A stretch of DNA of 55,886 bases, taken from the NCBI GenBank assembly GCA_946544685.1, contig CAMNML010000006.1, positions 1 through 55,886 on the forward strand, written 5' to 3'. The notes beneath the pieces are model-generated. The model was not told the origin of the DNA, did no database searches, and saw nothing but the letters and a program-made list of their open reading frames with translations. The DNA comes from an uncultured Caryophanales bacterium. GTDB lineage: Bacteria; Bacillota_I; Bacilli_A; RF39; UBA660. The position numbers and the translations under genes were made by a program. This document shows, in pieces, positions 27,040 through 35,537 of this stretch (positions within the stretch are counted from its first letter, which is position 1; every line of letters begins with the position of its first letter).

Positions 27040-27496
27040 GAAATATCACTTATATAAAAGAAAAACAAAAGAAAGAAAAGTAGAACTTAATACTAATAAA
27101 GAAATAGGATATACTATAAAACCTAAAAATCAAATGAAATATGAAGGAATTGTAGTTAACAGTATGACTATAATAGATGACTACCTAATTAAAACATTAT
27201 TAAAAAAGAAAATAAAGAAAAAACTAGACATGTATCTACAATTCTTAATAACAGTTCTAGAAGAAGATGATACTGATGGTGGACACTTAATGTTCGCATT
27301 AAATGATCTTGAAAGATATAGAAGACTAGTAATAAATAACTATAAAAAATATCTAGAAGAAAAATATGTAAAATTATTAATGAATAAAATGGACTTAATA
27401 GAACAAGAACTAAAAGCAAAAATAAAAATAGATATAAATAACTTTAATTTTGGAGAATTAGAAATAGAAGAACAAAAAAAAGGTAGAAATCGCTAA
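27026..27496 (+). CDS. Conserved-looking hypothetical in the trmD-rplS operon
   Basis: A 156-residue protein beginning at ATG 27026 within the end of trmD (GAGGTG as RBS). It has a very basic N-terminus ([17 protein letters not shown]), a central helical segment ([20 protein letters not shown]), then [18 protein letters not shown] and a long charged helix. I do not recognise the family. Position between trmD and rplS plus the basic character suggest an RNA- or ribosome-associated role; that is inference. Confidence 0.7.
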   Translation: MKKIKKYHLYKRKTKERKVELNTNKEIGYTIKPKNQMKYEGIVVNSMTIIDDYLIKTLLKKKIKKKLDMYLQFLITVLEEDDTDGGHLMFALNDLERYRRLVINNYKKYLEEKYVKLLMNKMDLIEQELKAKIKIDINNFNFGELEIEEQKKGRNR

Positions 27497-27503
27497 AAAT
27501 CTA

Positions 27504-27532
27504 TTGATTAATTAAAAAAAATATGTTAAAAT
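27504..27532 (+). promoter_or_regulatory. Promoter of rplS
   Basis: TTGATT (27504-27509), 17-nt spacer, TAAAAT (27527-27532), extended TG at 27524-27525. Confidence 0.7.
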
Positions 27533-27538
27533 TTACTA

Positions 27539-27598
27539 CGTTGTGATCCGCTTTAGAAAAATCTATATGATCATATAATAAAAAAGGAGAGTGACATT
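27539..27598 (+). ncRNA. Possible L19 (rplS) leader
   Basis: About 60 nt between the predicted transcription start and the GTG start codon, containing GTGATCCGCTTT and short complementary pieces (ATATGATCATAT is a palindrome at about 27566-27577). Firmicutes rplS genes often carry an autoregulatory L19 leader. I cannot confirm the fold by eye. Confidence 0.3.
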
Positions 27599-27937
27599 GT
27601 GAATTTAGTTGAAAAGATAACTAAAAGTCAAATAAGAACAGATATCCCTGAATTTAGAGTTGGAGATACTGTAAGAGTTGACGTAAAAATTATTGAAGGA
27701 AAAAGAGAAAGAATTCAAGCTTTTGAAGGAATCGTAATGGCAATCCAAGGAACTGGAGTTGCTAAAAACTTCATAGTAAGAAAAATCTCAAGTGGAGTTG
27801 GAGTAGAAAGAACTTTCCCAGTAAACTCACCAAAAGTAGCTGGTGTAGAAGTTATTAGAAAAGGTAAAGTTAGAAGAGCTAAACTAAACTACTTAAGAAC
27901 TCTAAAAAAACAAGCAAAAATCAAAGAAAGAAATTAA
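27599..27937 (+). CDS. rplS: 50S ribosomal protein L19
   Basis: A 112-residue ribosomal protein at the 30S-50S interface. Signature [69 protein letters not shown]. Starts with GTG 27599 behind AAAAAGGAGAG. It has its own promoter in addition to any read-through from the trmD operon and is followed by a strong terminator. Confidence 0.98.
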   Translation: MNLVEKITKSQIRTDIPEFRVGDTVRVDVKIIEGKRERIQAFEGIVMAIQGTGVAKNFIVRKISSGVGVERTFPVNSPKVAGVEVIRKGKVRRAKLNYLRTLKKQAKIKERN

Positions 27938-27955
27938 GGCTTATGCCTTTTTTTT
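27936..27955 (+). terminator. Terminator after rplS
   Basis: AAGGC (27936-27940), loop TTAT, GCCTT (27945-27949), then T-run. A TATAAT at 27971-27976 starts the next unit. Confidence 0.85.
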
Positions 27956-27993
27956 GTTTTAAAAATAATGTATAATATATTTGGTGATTTAAA

Positions 27994-28509
27994 ATGAAAA
28001 TAAACAAAAAAGAAATACTATCATATGTTGGAATAATAGTAGCTGTAATCCTAATTAGAACATTTATAGCTACACCAGTTAAAGTATCAGGCCCAAGTAT
28101 GCAACCAACACTAAATAATAATGACATACTAATACTAAAAAAATACGATAAAAAAATAGAAAGATTTGATATAGTAGTAATTGACCATCAAAAATCTAAA
28201 CTAGTAAAAAGAGTAATAGGACTACCAGGAGAAAAAATAAAAATAACAACAACAAGAGTAGGAGATAACTATGTAAGTGCAATATACATAAATGGAGAAA
28301 AACTAGAAGAAAACTATGGTAAAGAACCAATTCAAAGTGATGGACTTGCTCATGAAGAAATAACACTTGCAAATGACGAATACTTTGTATTAGGAGACAA
28401 TAGAAACAATTCAAGTGACTCAAGAATAATTGGACCAATAAAAAAGAAAAACATAATGGGAGTAACTACAACAAGAATAATTCCTAAATTTGGAAAAATA
28501 GATAAATAG
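27994..28509 (+). CDS. lepB: Type I signal peptidase
   Basis: A 171-residue protein with one N-terminal membrane anchor (ILSYVGIIVAVILIRTFIA). The Ser/Lys dyad is intact: SGPSMQPTL (nucleophile Ser) and KRVIGLPGEKI (general-base Lys), with the box E motif LGDNRNNSSDSR. It cleaves secretory signal peptides at the outer membrane face. RBS GGTGAT, ATG 27994. Two membrane-protein genes follow at 9-nt gaps and are probably co-transcribed. Confidence 0.96.
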   Translation: MKINKKEILSYVGIIVAVILIRTFIATPVKVSGPSMQPTLNNNDILILKKYDKKIERFDIVVIDHQKSKLVKRVIGLPGEKIKITTTRVGDNYVSAIYINGEKLEENYGKEPIQSDGLAHEEITLANDEYFVLGDNRNNSSDSRIIGPIKKKNIMGVTTTRIIPKFGKIDK

Positions 28510-28518
28510 GAGAGTTTT

Positions 28519-29028
28519 ATGTTTGAATTAATATTTGGATTATTATTTACAATAATATCAACAATTATTTTAATAGTATTTTTGGCTTCTGGTGAATCAA
28601 ACATAATTGTATTATTAGTATGTGGACTATTTTTAATCATAGGCCTTATATTTATGATTAAAGGACTAATAAAAATAATAAAAGATATTCTTACATCAAA
28701 AAAAGGTGAAGAATGTTATGGATGTGTAAAGGACATACAAGAAACAGGAGAATATGTAAATGGCGCTCCTATATATAAAGCGGAATTCAATGTATATGTA
28801 GAATCAGAATACAGAACATTTGAACTCTCAGAAAAAATAGGAATGAAACCAGAAAAATATCCAATCGGATCATATGCAAAATTAAAATACTATGACAATG
28901 ACATAAATATAATTGAATCTATAGAAGAAACATCTATACCAGAAGAAATAAAAGAAAAAATAAAAGTAGATAAAATGATAGATGAAATAATTGAAATAGA
29001 TGGAATAAAATATAAAAGAATGTATTAG
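28519..29028 (+). CDS. Membrane protein with DUF3592-like extracytoplasmic domain
   Basis: A 169-residue protein with two N-terminal helices (LIFGLLFTIISTIILIVFLA and IVLLVCGLFLIIGLIFMIKG). A strand-rich domain follows (CYGCVKDIQETGEYVNGAPI, YKAEFNVYV, IGSYAKLKYYDND), resembling DUF3592/YcgB-type domains. A short charged tail ends in EIDGIKYKRMY. Function unknown. GGAGAG precedes ATG 28519. Confidence 0.6.
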   Translation: MFELIFGLLFTIISTIILIVFLASGESNIIVLLVCGLFLIIGLIFMIKGLIKIIKDILTSKKGEECYGCVKDIQETGEYVNGAPIYKAEFNVYVESEYRTFELSEKIGMKPEKYPIGSYAKLKYYDNDINIIESIEETSIPEEIKEKIKVDKMIDEIIEIDGIKYKRMY

Positions 29029-29037
29029 GGAGTAAAT

Positions 29038-29676
29038 ATGAAAGAAGTATATAACAAATATTTAAATAATGAAATTAAACTAGAAAAATGGCAAATAATT
29101 GGAATAATATGCTTAATAATAATAATATCAGGATTCTTTGGTTGGGTATATGAATACATATTCTATTTCTTTAATGGAGGAATGGAAAAATTCTATTGGA
29201 GAGGTGGAAATTACCTACCATGGATAAATATATACGCAACAGGAGCTTTAATAATAATATTTTTTACAAGAAAAATAAAAAAGCATCCATTACTAATATT
29301 CTTAATAGCTGTATTATCAACAGGAATACTAGAATTTTGTTCAGGATTTGTAATATATGAATTCTTTGGAGGACTAAGATTCTGGGACTATAATACAGAA
29401 ATACTAAACTTTGGAAATATTGGTGGATATGTGTGTTTAAGAAGTGTAGGATTCTTTGGATTATCAGCACTATTATTAATGTACGTAATTGTACCACTAT
29501 GTATATATATATCACAAAAAATGAACAAAAAAACATTCTTAATATTAAGTATAACACTATGTTCTATAGTACTATTTGATGAATTCTATAACTTAATATT
29601 CGCAAGAATTTTACATACACCAAGAGCATGTGAAGTATATAGAAAACTAGGATTTAATTTCATGAGTTACAAATAA
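29038..29676 (+). CDS. Putative ABC transporter permease, CmpB-like family
   Basis: A 212-residue membrane protein with five to six helices. The N-terminal motif FFGWVYEYIFYFFNGG and the later FCSGFVIYEFFGGLRFWDY plus GGYVCLRSVGFFGLSALLL match the ABC_trans_CmpB (DUF1113) family. This family is annotated as permease-like but has no proven substrate. No ATPase gene is adjacent. It ends at a bidirectional terminator. Confidence 0.82.
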   Translation: MKEVYNKYLNNEIKLEKWQIIGIICLIIIISGFFGWVYEYIFYFFNGGMEKFYWRGGNYLPWINIYATGALIIIFFTRKIKKHPLLIFLIAVLSTGILEFCSGFVIYEFFGGLRFWDYNTEILNFGNIGGYVCLRSVGFFGLSALLLMYVIVPLCIYISQKMNKKTFLILSITLCSIVLFDEFYNLIFARILHTPRACEVYRKLGFNFMSYK

Positions 29677-29700
29677 AATAGACAATCACTTGTCTATTTT
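29675..29700. terminator. Bidirectional terminator
   Basis: An 11-bp stem AAAATAGACAA (29675-29685)/TTGTCTATTTT (29690-29700) with loop TCAC between convergent genes. Confidence 0.92.
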
Positions 29701-30609
29701 TAATTTCAATATTTTTTTAATTTTAGGTAATGCTAAAGAATAACCATCAGAACCACTTTCAAATAACATATATAAATAATCATCTTTATAAAATATTCCT
29801 TCAATCATAGGAGGTAATTTATGCTTTTTATAAACCTTATCAAACTTATAATAAGGAATATCCTTACCATTTAATTTATAATAACCACTTTCTATTGGCT
29901 TATTATAAACACTTAAAGTAGAATTAATAAGATATGTAAATGACTGAGAAAAAATAAACTTATCACCAACTATTTCCATTCCTTGAACCATCTTAGGTAA
30001 TGAAACAATATAAGACGGATTAGAATAATCTATATTAGAAACATCATATGCCATAAGAAGTGGATTACCATCAGGTACATCATAAAAAGGATTTAAATAA
30101 AAGTCACCAATAAATAAAGTACCATCATGATATAAACAAAAATCTCCTCTATTAGGTAATTTAGTATTACTTAAACTCTTAATATAATCTGAATTAGTAT
30201 TAATGATTTCCTCTAAACTAAACTCATCAACCTCATAATCATTAGTAATCCAAACAGTCTTATTATCAGTAGTAATACCCCCAACATGTTTATTATCATC
30301 CTTATCATTAACATCAATTAACTTAAGAGATTTTAATAACTTACCAGAATCATAATCAGTAACATATAACATACTAACATCATGTTCTTTATTATAAGAA
30401 GTTTGCAAAACTACATTATATAAAGAAGAATAAGCAAGACCCTGAGGAATATAATGATTAGTATTACCATGAACATCAAATGACTTAATATACTTATTCT
30501 TATTAATAGAATAAGAAACATTAATCCTAATATAATCAATAATAAAAACTAATAATACAAAAAAAATAAATCCAACCAAACCCTTTAAAACTAACTTCAA
30601 ATACATCAT
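29686..30609 (-). CDS. Membrane-anchored beta-propeller-like protein
   Basis: A 307-residue protein with an N-terminal membrane anchor (VLKGLVGFIFFVLLVFIIDY). The extracytoplasmic domain is made of repeated four-strand units (YIPQGLAYSSLYNVVLQTS, HVGGITTDNKTVWITND, GDFCLYHDGTLFIGDFYL, VQGMEIVGDKFIFSQSF, MIEGIFYKDDYLYMLFESG), consistent with a small beta-propeller. The first two ATGs are too close to AGGAG, so the ATG at complement 30609 is chosen. Similar anchored propellers occur in Firmicutes without known function. Confidence 0.65.
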   Translation of the reverse strand: MMYLKLVLKGLVGFIFFVLLVFIIDYIRINVSYSINKNKYIKSFDVHGNTNHYIPQGLAYSSLYNVVLQTSYNKEHDVSMLYVTDYDSGKLLKSLKLIDVNDKDDNKHVGGITTDNKTVWITNDYEVDEFSLEEIINTNSDYIKSLSNTKLPNRGDFCLYHDGTLFIGDFYLNPFYDVPDGNPLLMAYDVSNIDYSNPSYIVSLPKMVQGMEIVGDKFIFSQSFTYLINSTLSVYNKPIESGYYKLNGKDIPYYKFDKVYKKHKLPPMIEGIFYKDDYLYMLFESGSDGYSLALPKIKKILKLKIDK

Positions 30610-30651
30610 ATACATCTCCTATAATAATTATATCATAAATAATAAAAAAAT

Positions 30652-30680
30652 TTGACAACATAAAATATTATATATATAAT
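30652..30680 (+). promoter_or_regulatory. Consensus promoter of the small HTH gene
   Basis: TTGACA (30652-30657), 17 nt, TATAAT (30675-30680). Confidence 0.88.
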
Positions 30681-30705
30681 ATAAAATCAACAAAGGAGAG
30701 TATAT

Positions 30706-31047
30706 ATGAAAGAAGAAAAAGTAAAAGTTGATCCCATATTTATAGAAGCATTAATAAAAGGAAGATATGCTCAAAGACAAGAAATTGAAGAGAAGATGGG
30801 TGTACCAATAGGCTATTTATCTAGTATAATTAATGGAAAAATAAAAGGAATGAAATCACGATTATTATATAGTTTTTTGGAAGCTATTGGAGTATCTATT
30901 TCCGATTATGAAGATATGTTACCACAAGCATTAAATATTATTTCAGATAGCACTATATCTAATGAAATTAGAAAACAAAAATTATACTTATTGATATCAA
31001 CTTATTATCAATTAAAAGAAACACAAAACTCTAAACATAAGAAATAG
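30706..31047 (+). CDS. Small HTH (XRE-like) protein
   Basis: A 113-residue soluble protein. Residues 10-65 read as an XRE-type helix-turn-helix (AQRQEIEEKMGVPIGYLSSI, INGKIKGMKSRLLYSFLEAI, GVSISDYEDML), followed by a helical tail. AAAGGAGAG precedes ATG 30706. A consensus promoter and its own terminator isolate it from neighbours, so its targets are not evident from context. Confidence 0.7.
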   Translation: MKEEKVKVDPIFIEALIKGRYAQRQEIEEKMGVPIGYLSSIINGKIKGMKSRLLYSFLEAIGVSISDYEDMLPQALNIISDSTISNEIRKQKLYLLISTYYQLKETQNSKHKK

Positions 31048-31069
31048 GAAAATAATTCCTATTTTTTTT
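31042..31069 (+). terminator. Intrinsic terminator
   Basis: A 9-bp stem AAATAGGAA (31042-31050)/TTCCTATTT (31056-31064) with a T-run. Confidence 0.88.
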
Positions 31070-31095
31070 ATTAATGAAAAAAATTAAAACAAATA

Positions 31096-31104
31096 TGATA
31101 TAAT
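31096..31104 (+). promoter_or_regulatory. Extended -10 of the flavodoxin gene
   Basis: TGA-TATAAT at 31096-31104, 24 nt before the start codon; no good -35 seen. Confidence 0.6.
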
Positions 31105-31127
31105 ACTAACATAAGGTAAGGAGGATT

Positions 31128-31589
31128 ATGAAAGAGATTGTATGTTATTTTTCTGCTACTGGTACAACAAAACTAGTAGCGCAAAATATATCAGAAATAT
31201 TAAATGCTGATATATTTGAAATAGTTCCACAAGAACTATACACAAAAGAAGATTTAGACTGGAGAAACAAAGAAAGTAGATCATCTATAGAAATGAAAGA
31301 CGAAAACAGTAGACCTAAAATAAAAGAAAAACTAAATACAAATGAGTATGATACAATTTATTTAGGCTTTCCAGTATGGTGGTATACTGCACCTACAATA
31401 ATAAATACATTTATAGAAGAAAATGATTTAACAAATAAAAATATATATGTATTTGTAACATCTGGAGGTTCTTCTGTAGATGATAGTTTCAATAATTTGA
31501 AAAACAAATATCCAAATTTAAAATTCATAAAAGGAATTAGATTAACACAAAATGATACAAAAGAAAAAATATTAGAATGGAGTAAGTAA
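31128..31589 (+). CDS. Flavodoxin-family protein
   Basis: A 153-residue FMN-binding flavodoxin. The phosphate-binding loop is YFSATGTTKLVAQNI, the first isoalloxazine loop is GFPVWWYTAPT, and the second loop is VTSGGSSVDDSF. It acts as an electron carrier or small quinone/flavin reductase in the cytoplasm. AAGGAGG precedes ATG 31128. The next gene starts 1 nt after its stop but encodes an exported protein, so co-transcription may not mean joint function. Confidence 0.92.
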   Translation: MKEIVCYFSATGTTKLVAQNISEILNADIFEIVPQELYTKEDLDWRNKESRSSIEMKDENSRPKIKEKLNTNEYDTIYLGFPVWWYTAPTIINTFIEENDLTNKNIYVFVTSGGSSVDDSFNNLKNKYPNLKFIKGIRLTQNDTKEKILEWSK

Positions 31590-31590
31590 A

Positions 31591-32658
31591 ATGAAAGATA
31601 AGAAAAAACTATTTATAATAATAGGAATAGTAGTACTCTTATTAGCTTTAATAATAACATGCGTTTTATTAAAGAAAAAACCATCAAAAGTAGAAGAAAT
31701 AACAATAACATTTAACGTTGATGGCGGAACAGCTGTTGATAATATGAAAATAAAAAAAGGAACAGAAATAGAATTACCAAAAACAGTAAAAGATGGATAT
31801 AACTTCATGGGATGGTATATCGATGAAGAAAAACTAGAAGATAAAATAACTCTAAATGAAGATAAAACAATAACTGCTAAATGGGAACAAATACCAGAAG
31901 ACGCACAAACATTTACAATAACATTTAATTCAAACGGTGGAACAAGCATAGACAAATTAACAGTAGAATGTGATAAAGAATTAACTCTACCTGCAAATCC
32001 TAAAAAAGAGGGATATACATTTATATCATGGGTAGATCAACATGAAACACCAATACTAGATAAAGCGCTTCTAACATGTGAAGATGTAACTTTATACGCA
32101 AATTGGGAAAAAGTAGAAGAAAAGAAAGAAGAAAAGAAATACACATGTCCAGATGGGTACAGTCTAGATGGTACTAAATGTACAAAAACTAAAAACTCTT
32201 CTTCAACATGCCCAAGTGGTACAAAAGAAGATGGCGATAAATGTATCAAAATCTCTGATTATACTCAAGGAGAAAGAACATGTCCAACAATAACTATAGA
32301 AGGTCATGATTATCAAGGAACTAAAGTTGAAGCTGGTACAACATTCTGTTACTATGCACCAGTAACTTCTTATACGACACAAGAAACATGTGAAGCTATT
32401 TCAAACGGCCTTTCAATTGATAAAGATGGTCACTATGATTGGCGTGGTAATAAATGTTATAAAGCAGCACTTACAAATTATAAAACTACATGTTCAGGTG
32501 GCTATGAATACTACACTTCTGATGATATTCTAAACAAATTTGGTGGACATAATAATGGTGGATGTTACCGTAATGTAGGTAAAACAAAATACTGTGAAGA
32601 AGGTTATGCCTTAACAGGAGATAAATGCGTTAAAACAATAGATGCAACTTTAAATTAA
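31591..32658 (+). CDS. Membrane-anchored surface protein with InlB-type B repeats and Cys-rich repeats
   Basis: A 355-residue protein. It has an N-terminal anchor (KLFIIIGIVVLLLALIITCV), then two Listeria-Bacteroides (InlB B) repeats: ITFNVDGGTAVDNMKIKKG...GYNFMGWY and ITFNSNGGTSIDKLTVECD...GYTFISW. The Cys-rich C-terminal half has three short repeats (CPDGYSLDGTKC, CPSGTKEDGDKC, CEEGYALTGDKC) and a central block rich in paired Cys. It is likely exposed at the cell surface with disulphides. B repeats in other proteins mediate ligand binding. The exact role is unknown. Confidence 0.82.
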   Translation: MKDKKKLFIIIGIVVLLLALIITCVLLKKKPSKVEEITITFNVDGGTAVDNMKIKKGTEIELPKTVKDGYNFMGWYIDEEKLEDKITLNEDKTITAKWEQIPEDAQTFTITFNSNGGTSIDKLTVECDKELTLPANPKKEGYTFISWVDQHETPILDKALLTCEDVTLYANWEKVEEKKEEKKYTCPDGYSLDGTKCTKTKNSSSTCPSGTKEDGDKCIKISDYTQGERTCPTITIEGHDYQGTKVEAGTTFCYYAPVTSYTTQETCEAISNGLSIDKDGHYDWRGNKCYKAALTNYKTTCSGGYEYYTSDDILNKFGGHNNGGCYRNVGKTKYCEEGYALTGDKCVKTIDATLN

Positions 32659-32695
32659 AAAAGAGTAGACTTGATCTACTCTTTTGTGCTATACT
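32659..32695 (+). promoter_or_regulatory. Fused terminator and promoter before pyrB
   Basis: An 11-bp terminator stem AAAAGAGTAGA (32659-32669)/TCTACTCTTTT (32675-32685) is followed immediately by TGC-TATACT (32687-32695), an extended -10 for pyrBI. No PyrR-type attenuator is visible between it and pyrB. Confidence 0.75.
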
Positions 32696-32716
32696 TATAA
32701 AAAATAGGAGGTACAT

Positions 32717-33634
32717 ATGAAGAATAAACACTTGATAGACATAAAAGATTTTTCAAAAAAAGAAATAGACGATTTAATTAAAGTAGCCAATGATATCATT
32801 GATAATAGAGATAAGTATTCTCATAAATGTGATGATAAAATATTGGCTACTTTATTTTTTGAACCAAGCACAAGAACAAGACTAAGCTTTGAATCAGCAA
32901 TGTTAAGATTAGGAGGAAAAGTACTAGGATTTTCAGAAGCATCATCATCATCAACTACAAAAGGAGAAACACTAGGAGATACAATTAGAGTAGTAGGAGG
33001 ATATGCTGATATTATCGCAATGAGGCATCCAAAAGAAGGAGCACCAACAGTAGCAATCAAAAACTCAATAGTTCCAATAATAAATGCAGGAGATGGTGGA
33101 CATAATCACCCAACACAAACCCTAACAGACTTGCTTACAATAAGTAGAGAAAAGGGTAGACTAGATAACCTAACAATAGGGTTATGTGGAGACTTAAAAT
33201 TTGGAAGAACAGTACACTCACTAATAACAGCTATGACAAGATATAAAAATATAAAATTTATCTTAATATCACCAAAAGAATTAAGACTACCAGACTATAT
33301 GAAAGAAATACTAGACAATAAAAACATAGAATACGTAGAAACAAACAATATAGAAGAATATATGAATGAACTAGATGTGCTATATATGACAAGAGTACAA
33401 AAAGAAAGATTCTTTAATGAAGAAGATTATTTAAGATTAAAAGACTACTATATACTTACAAAAGAAAAACTAAAAAAAGCAAAAAAAGACTTAATAATAC
33501 TACACCCACTACCTAGAGTAACAGAAATAGCTAAAGAAGTAGATGACGACAAGAGAGCAAAATACTTTGAACAAGCATACAATGGAGTATATATAAGAAT
33601 GGCTTTAATACTAAAACTTTTGGAGGTAAAATAA
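32717..33634 (+). CDS. pyrB: Aspartate carbamoyltransferase catalytic subunit
   Basis: A 305-residue enzyme for the committed step of pyrimidine synthesis (carbamoyl phosphate + aspartate). Carbamoyl-phosphate loop [25 protein letters not shown]; aspartate-binding TRVQKERF; and [15 protein letters not shown] precedes ATG 32717. The last base of its stop is the first base of pyrI. No other pyr genes are in the window. Confidence 0.97.
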   Translation: MKNKHLIDIKDFSKKEIDDLIKVANDIIDNRDKYSHKCDDKILATLFFEPSTRTRLSFESAMLRLGGKVLGFSEASSSSTTKGETLGDTIRVVGGYADIIAMRHPKEGAPTVAIKNSIVPIINAGDGGHNHPTQTLTDLLTISREKGRLDNLTIGLCGDLKFGRTVHSLITAMTRYKNIKFILISPKELRLPDYMKEILDNKNIEYVETNNIEEYMNELDVLYMTRVQKERFFNEEDYLRLKDYYILTKEKLKKAKKDLIILHPLPRVTEIAKEVDDDKRAKYFEQAYNGVYIRMALILKLLEVK

Positions 33635-34053
33635 TGAATATAGATACAATAGAAAATGGATATGTGATTGACCATATAACTGCTGGAAACGCAATGAAAA
33701 TATATGAATTATTAAAACTAAACGAATTAGAATGTCAAGTAGCTCTAATAACAAACGCAAAAAGTAAAAAAACAAAAATAAAAGACTTAATAAAAATAGG
33801 AAAACTAATAGATATAGACTTTGATAAACTAGCATTTATAGATCCAAATGTAACAGTAAATATTGTAAAAGATAATAAAATAATAGAAAAAAGAAAATTA
33901 GAACTGCCAGAAAAATTAGTAAATGTAACAAAATGTAAAAATCCTAGATGCATAACAAGTATAGAAAGAGACTTAGATCAAATATTTAAACTAACAGATA
34001 AAGAAAAACAAACATATAGATGTATATATTGTGAAATGAGTTTAGAAAAATAG
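33634..34053 (+). CDS. pyrI: Aspartate carbamoyltransferase regulatory subunit
   Basis: A 139-residue allosteric chain. Nucleotide-binding N-terminal domain (GYVIDHITAGNAMKIYELL) and C-terminal zinc domain with four Cys (CKNPRC ... YRCIYC). It gives nucleotide feedback control to PyrB, forming the c6r6 type of enzyme. AGGTAAAATAATG start overlaps the pyrB stop. A regulatory chain fits the Clostridia-like side of Firmicutes; many Bacilli have PyrB alone. Confidence 0.96.
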   Translation: MNIDTIENGYVIDHITAGNAMKIYELLKLNELECQVALITNAKSKKTKIKDLIKIGKLIDIDFDKLAFIDPNVTVNIVKDNKIIEKRKLELPEKLVNVTKCKNPRCITSIERDLDQIFKLTDKEKQTYRCIYCEMSLEK

Positions 34054-34095
34054 TAAATATATAATTAAAAAAAAGTAGCAAAAAATTAATTTATG

Positions 34096-34104
34096 TGATA
34101 TAAT
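34096..34104 (+). promoter_or_regulatory. Extended -10 of the EamA gene
   Basis: TGA-TATAAT at 34096-34104; a -35 is not convincing. Confidence 0.55.
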
Positions 34105-34136
34105 TGTTCGGTATTGGAAAAAAAGAGGTGAAATAA

Positions 34137-34985
34137 TTGAACAACTGTAGCATAATAATTATCCTATACCTAATATTTGCAGTTATATATGATCAAGTTT
34201 TCAAAAAACTAACAAAAACCATGAAAAATGATGGTGGAATGATAGTTTTATTAAATATATTAGCGGGAGTAACATGTTTACTCCTAATTCCGTTATTTAA
34301 GATAAAAATACCAAGTAATAAATATACATATATATTTCTAATGTTAGCTTGTATATTCTACGCATTAAATGATAGATTTGATACAACAGCGAGACGTGGA
34401 ATAGAAGCATCAACTCATAGTATGATTAAACAATTATCAACTGTATTTATGACTTTTATAGGAATATTTATTTTAAAAGAAAAATTAGTAATAAACAAAA
34501 TAATAGGATTATTACTAATATTAATAAGCAATATATTAGTATTCTATAATAAAAAAACATTAAATAAAAATAAATATATAATATTTGGATTACTTGCAAG
34601 CATATTTACAACAATTGCGTTATTAATAGATGTAAATTATTCAGAACAATTTAACTTACCACTTTATGTCGCAATTACGCTAATAGTTCCATCAATATTA
34701 ATAGTACTATTTGAAGGAATAAAAATAAAAACAATAAAAGAAGAATTAAATAACTCAAATAAAACTTTATTATTAATAACAGGAATATCAAGTGCTTTCA
34801 TGCTAATACTAAAACTACTAGCGTTCAGACAAGGAGAAATATCATTAATCGCTCCACTTTGTAGTTTAACAATAATACTAAATGTAATTGTAGGATATCT
34901 ATTTCAAAAAGAAAGAAAAAATTTGATAAAAAAAGTATCAGCTGCTGTATTAATAATAATAGGTATAGTATTAATAAAAATATAA
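34137..34985 (+). CDS. EamA/DMT-family transporter
   Basis: A 282-residue protein with about ten membrane helices in two halves, typical of drug/metabolite transporters (for example DRFDTTARRGIEASTHSMIK, then IGIFILKEKLVINKIIGLLLI; second half AFRQGEISLIAPLCSL, GYLFQKERKNLIKKVSAAVL). Translation starts at TTG 34137 with GAGGTG 7 nt upstream; there is no ATG that would keep the first helix. The substrate is unknown. The PrcB-like gene follows at a 19-nt gap. Confidence 0.85.
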   Translation: MNNCSIIIILYLIFAVIYDQVFKKLTKTMKNDGGMIVLLNILAGVTCLLLIPLFKIKIPSNKYTYIFLMLACIFYALNDRFDTTARRGIEASTHSMIKQLSTVFMTFIGIFILKEKLVINKIIGLLLILISNILVFYNKKTLNKNKYIIFGLLASIFTTIALLIDVNYSEQFNLPLYVAITLIVPSILIVLFEGIKIKTIKEELNNSNKTLLLITGISSAFMLILKLLAFRQGEISLIAPLCSLTIILNVIVGYLFQKERKNLIKKVSAAVLIIIGIVLIKI

Positions 34986-35004
34986 AAGTAGAAAAGAGAA
35001 AATT

Positions 35005-35418
35005 ATGAAAAATAAAACACTTTTAATGACTATAATAGCTTTATTAAGTATTATAGCTATAATACTAAAAACAAATTCAAAAAAATCAAATTTGGAATAT
35101 GAAATAAAAAAACAAAATAGTTATAATATTGAATACATAAAAAAAGGATATTATGTAAATGAACTTGAAAATGGAAAAGTAAATATAACAATCGCAATGG
35201 GAGAAAGATCAACTGGTGGATACGAAATATCAATAAAAAACATAAAAATAAAAGAAGAAAAAGTGGTTATATATGTAGAAGAAAAAAGTCCTGCTCCAAC
35301 AGATAGAGTAACAGAAGCCTTCACATACCCAACAGTACAAGTTGAATTTAATAAAATGCCAAAAAATATAGATATAAAAAGTATAGATGAAAAATACACA
35401 TATCCAAAAATAAAATAA
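35005..35418 (+). CDS. PrcB_C-domain protein, membrane-anchored
   Basis: A 137-residue protein with an N-terminal helix (LLMTIIALLSIIAIIL) and a PrcB_C-like domain: MGERSTGGYEISIKNIKIKE, VVIYVEEKSPAPTDRVTEA, FTYPTVQVEFNKMP. Domains of this kind accompany proteases or act as small inhibitor-like lipoproteins; no Cys lipobox is seen here. GAAAAGAG precedes ATG 35005. Confidence 0.75.
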   Translation: MKNKTLLMTIIALLSIIAIILKTNSKKSNLEYEIKKQNSYNIEYIKKGYYVNELENGKVNITIAMGERSTGGYEISIKNIKIKEEKVVIYVEEKSPAPTDRVTEAFTYPTVQVEFNKMPKNIDIKSIDEKYTYPKIK

Positions 35419-35463
35419 AAGGACTTAAATAAAAAAACGTAAAAAGATTTATAAGTCTTTTTT
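35418..35463 (+). terminator. Probable terminator
   Basis: A stem of about 10 bp (AAAGGACTTA near 35418-35427 with TAAGTCTTTT near 35452-35461, including a G-T pair) with a long loop, followed by T-run. Confidence 0.5.
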
Positions 35464-35508
35464 ATTTATCAGAAAAGTACGTTTAAAATTATAAAAAAAC
35501 ATTTTTAA

Positions 35509-35537
35509 TTGACATACAATTGTTTGTATGATATCAT
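35509..35537 (+). promoter_or_regulatory. Promoter with palindromic operator in its spacer
   Basis: TTGACA (35509-35514), 17 nt, TATCAT (35532-35537). The spacer is occupied by a perfect inverted repeat CATACAA (35513-35519)-TTGT-TTGTATG (35524-35530), suitable for a dimeric repressor of MarR or TetR type. Confidence 0.72.

Noticed and set aside
32686..32716. PyrR attenuator or UMP riboswitch before pyrB
   Set aside because: Only about 20 nt separate the -10 from the start codon, leaving no room for such a leader.
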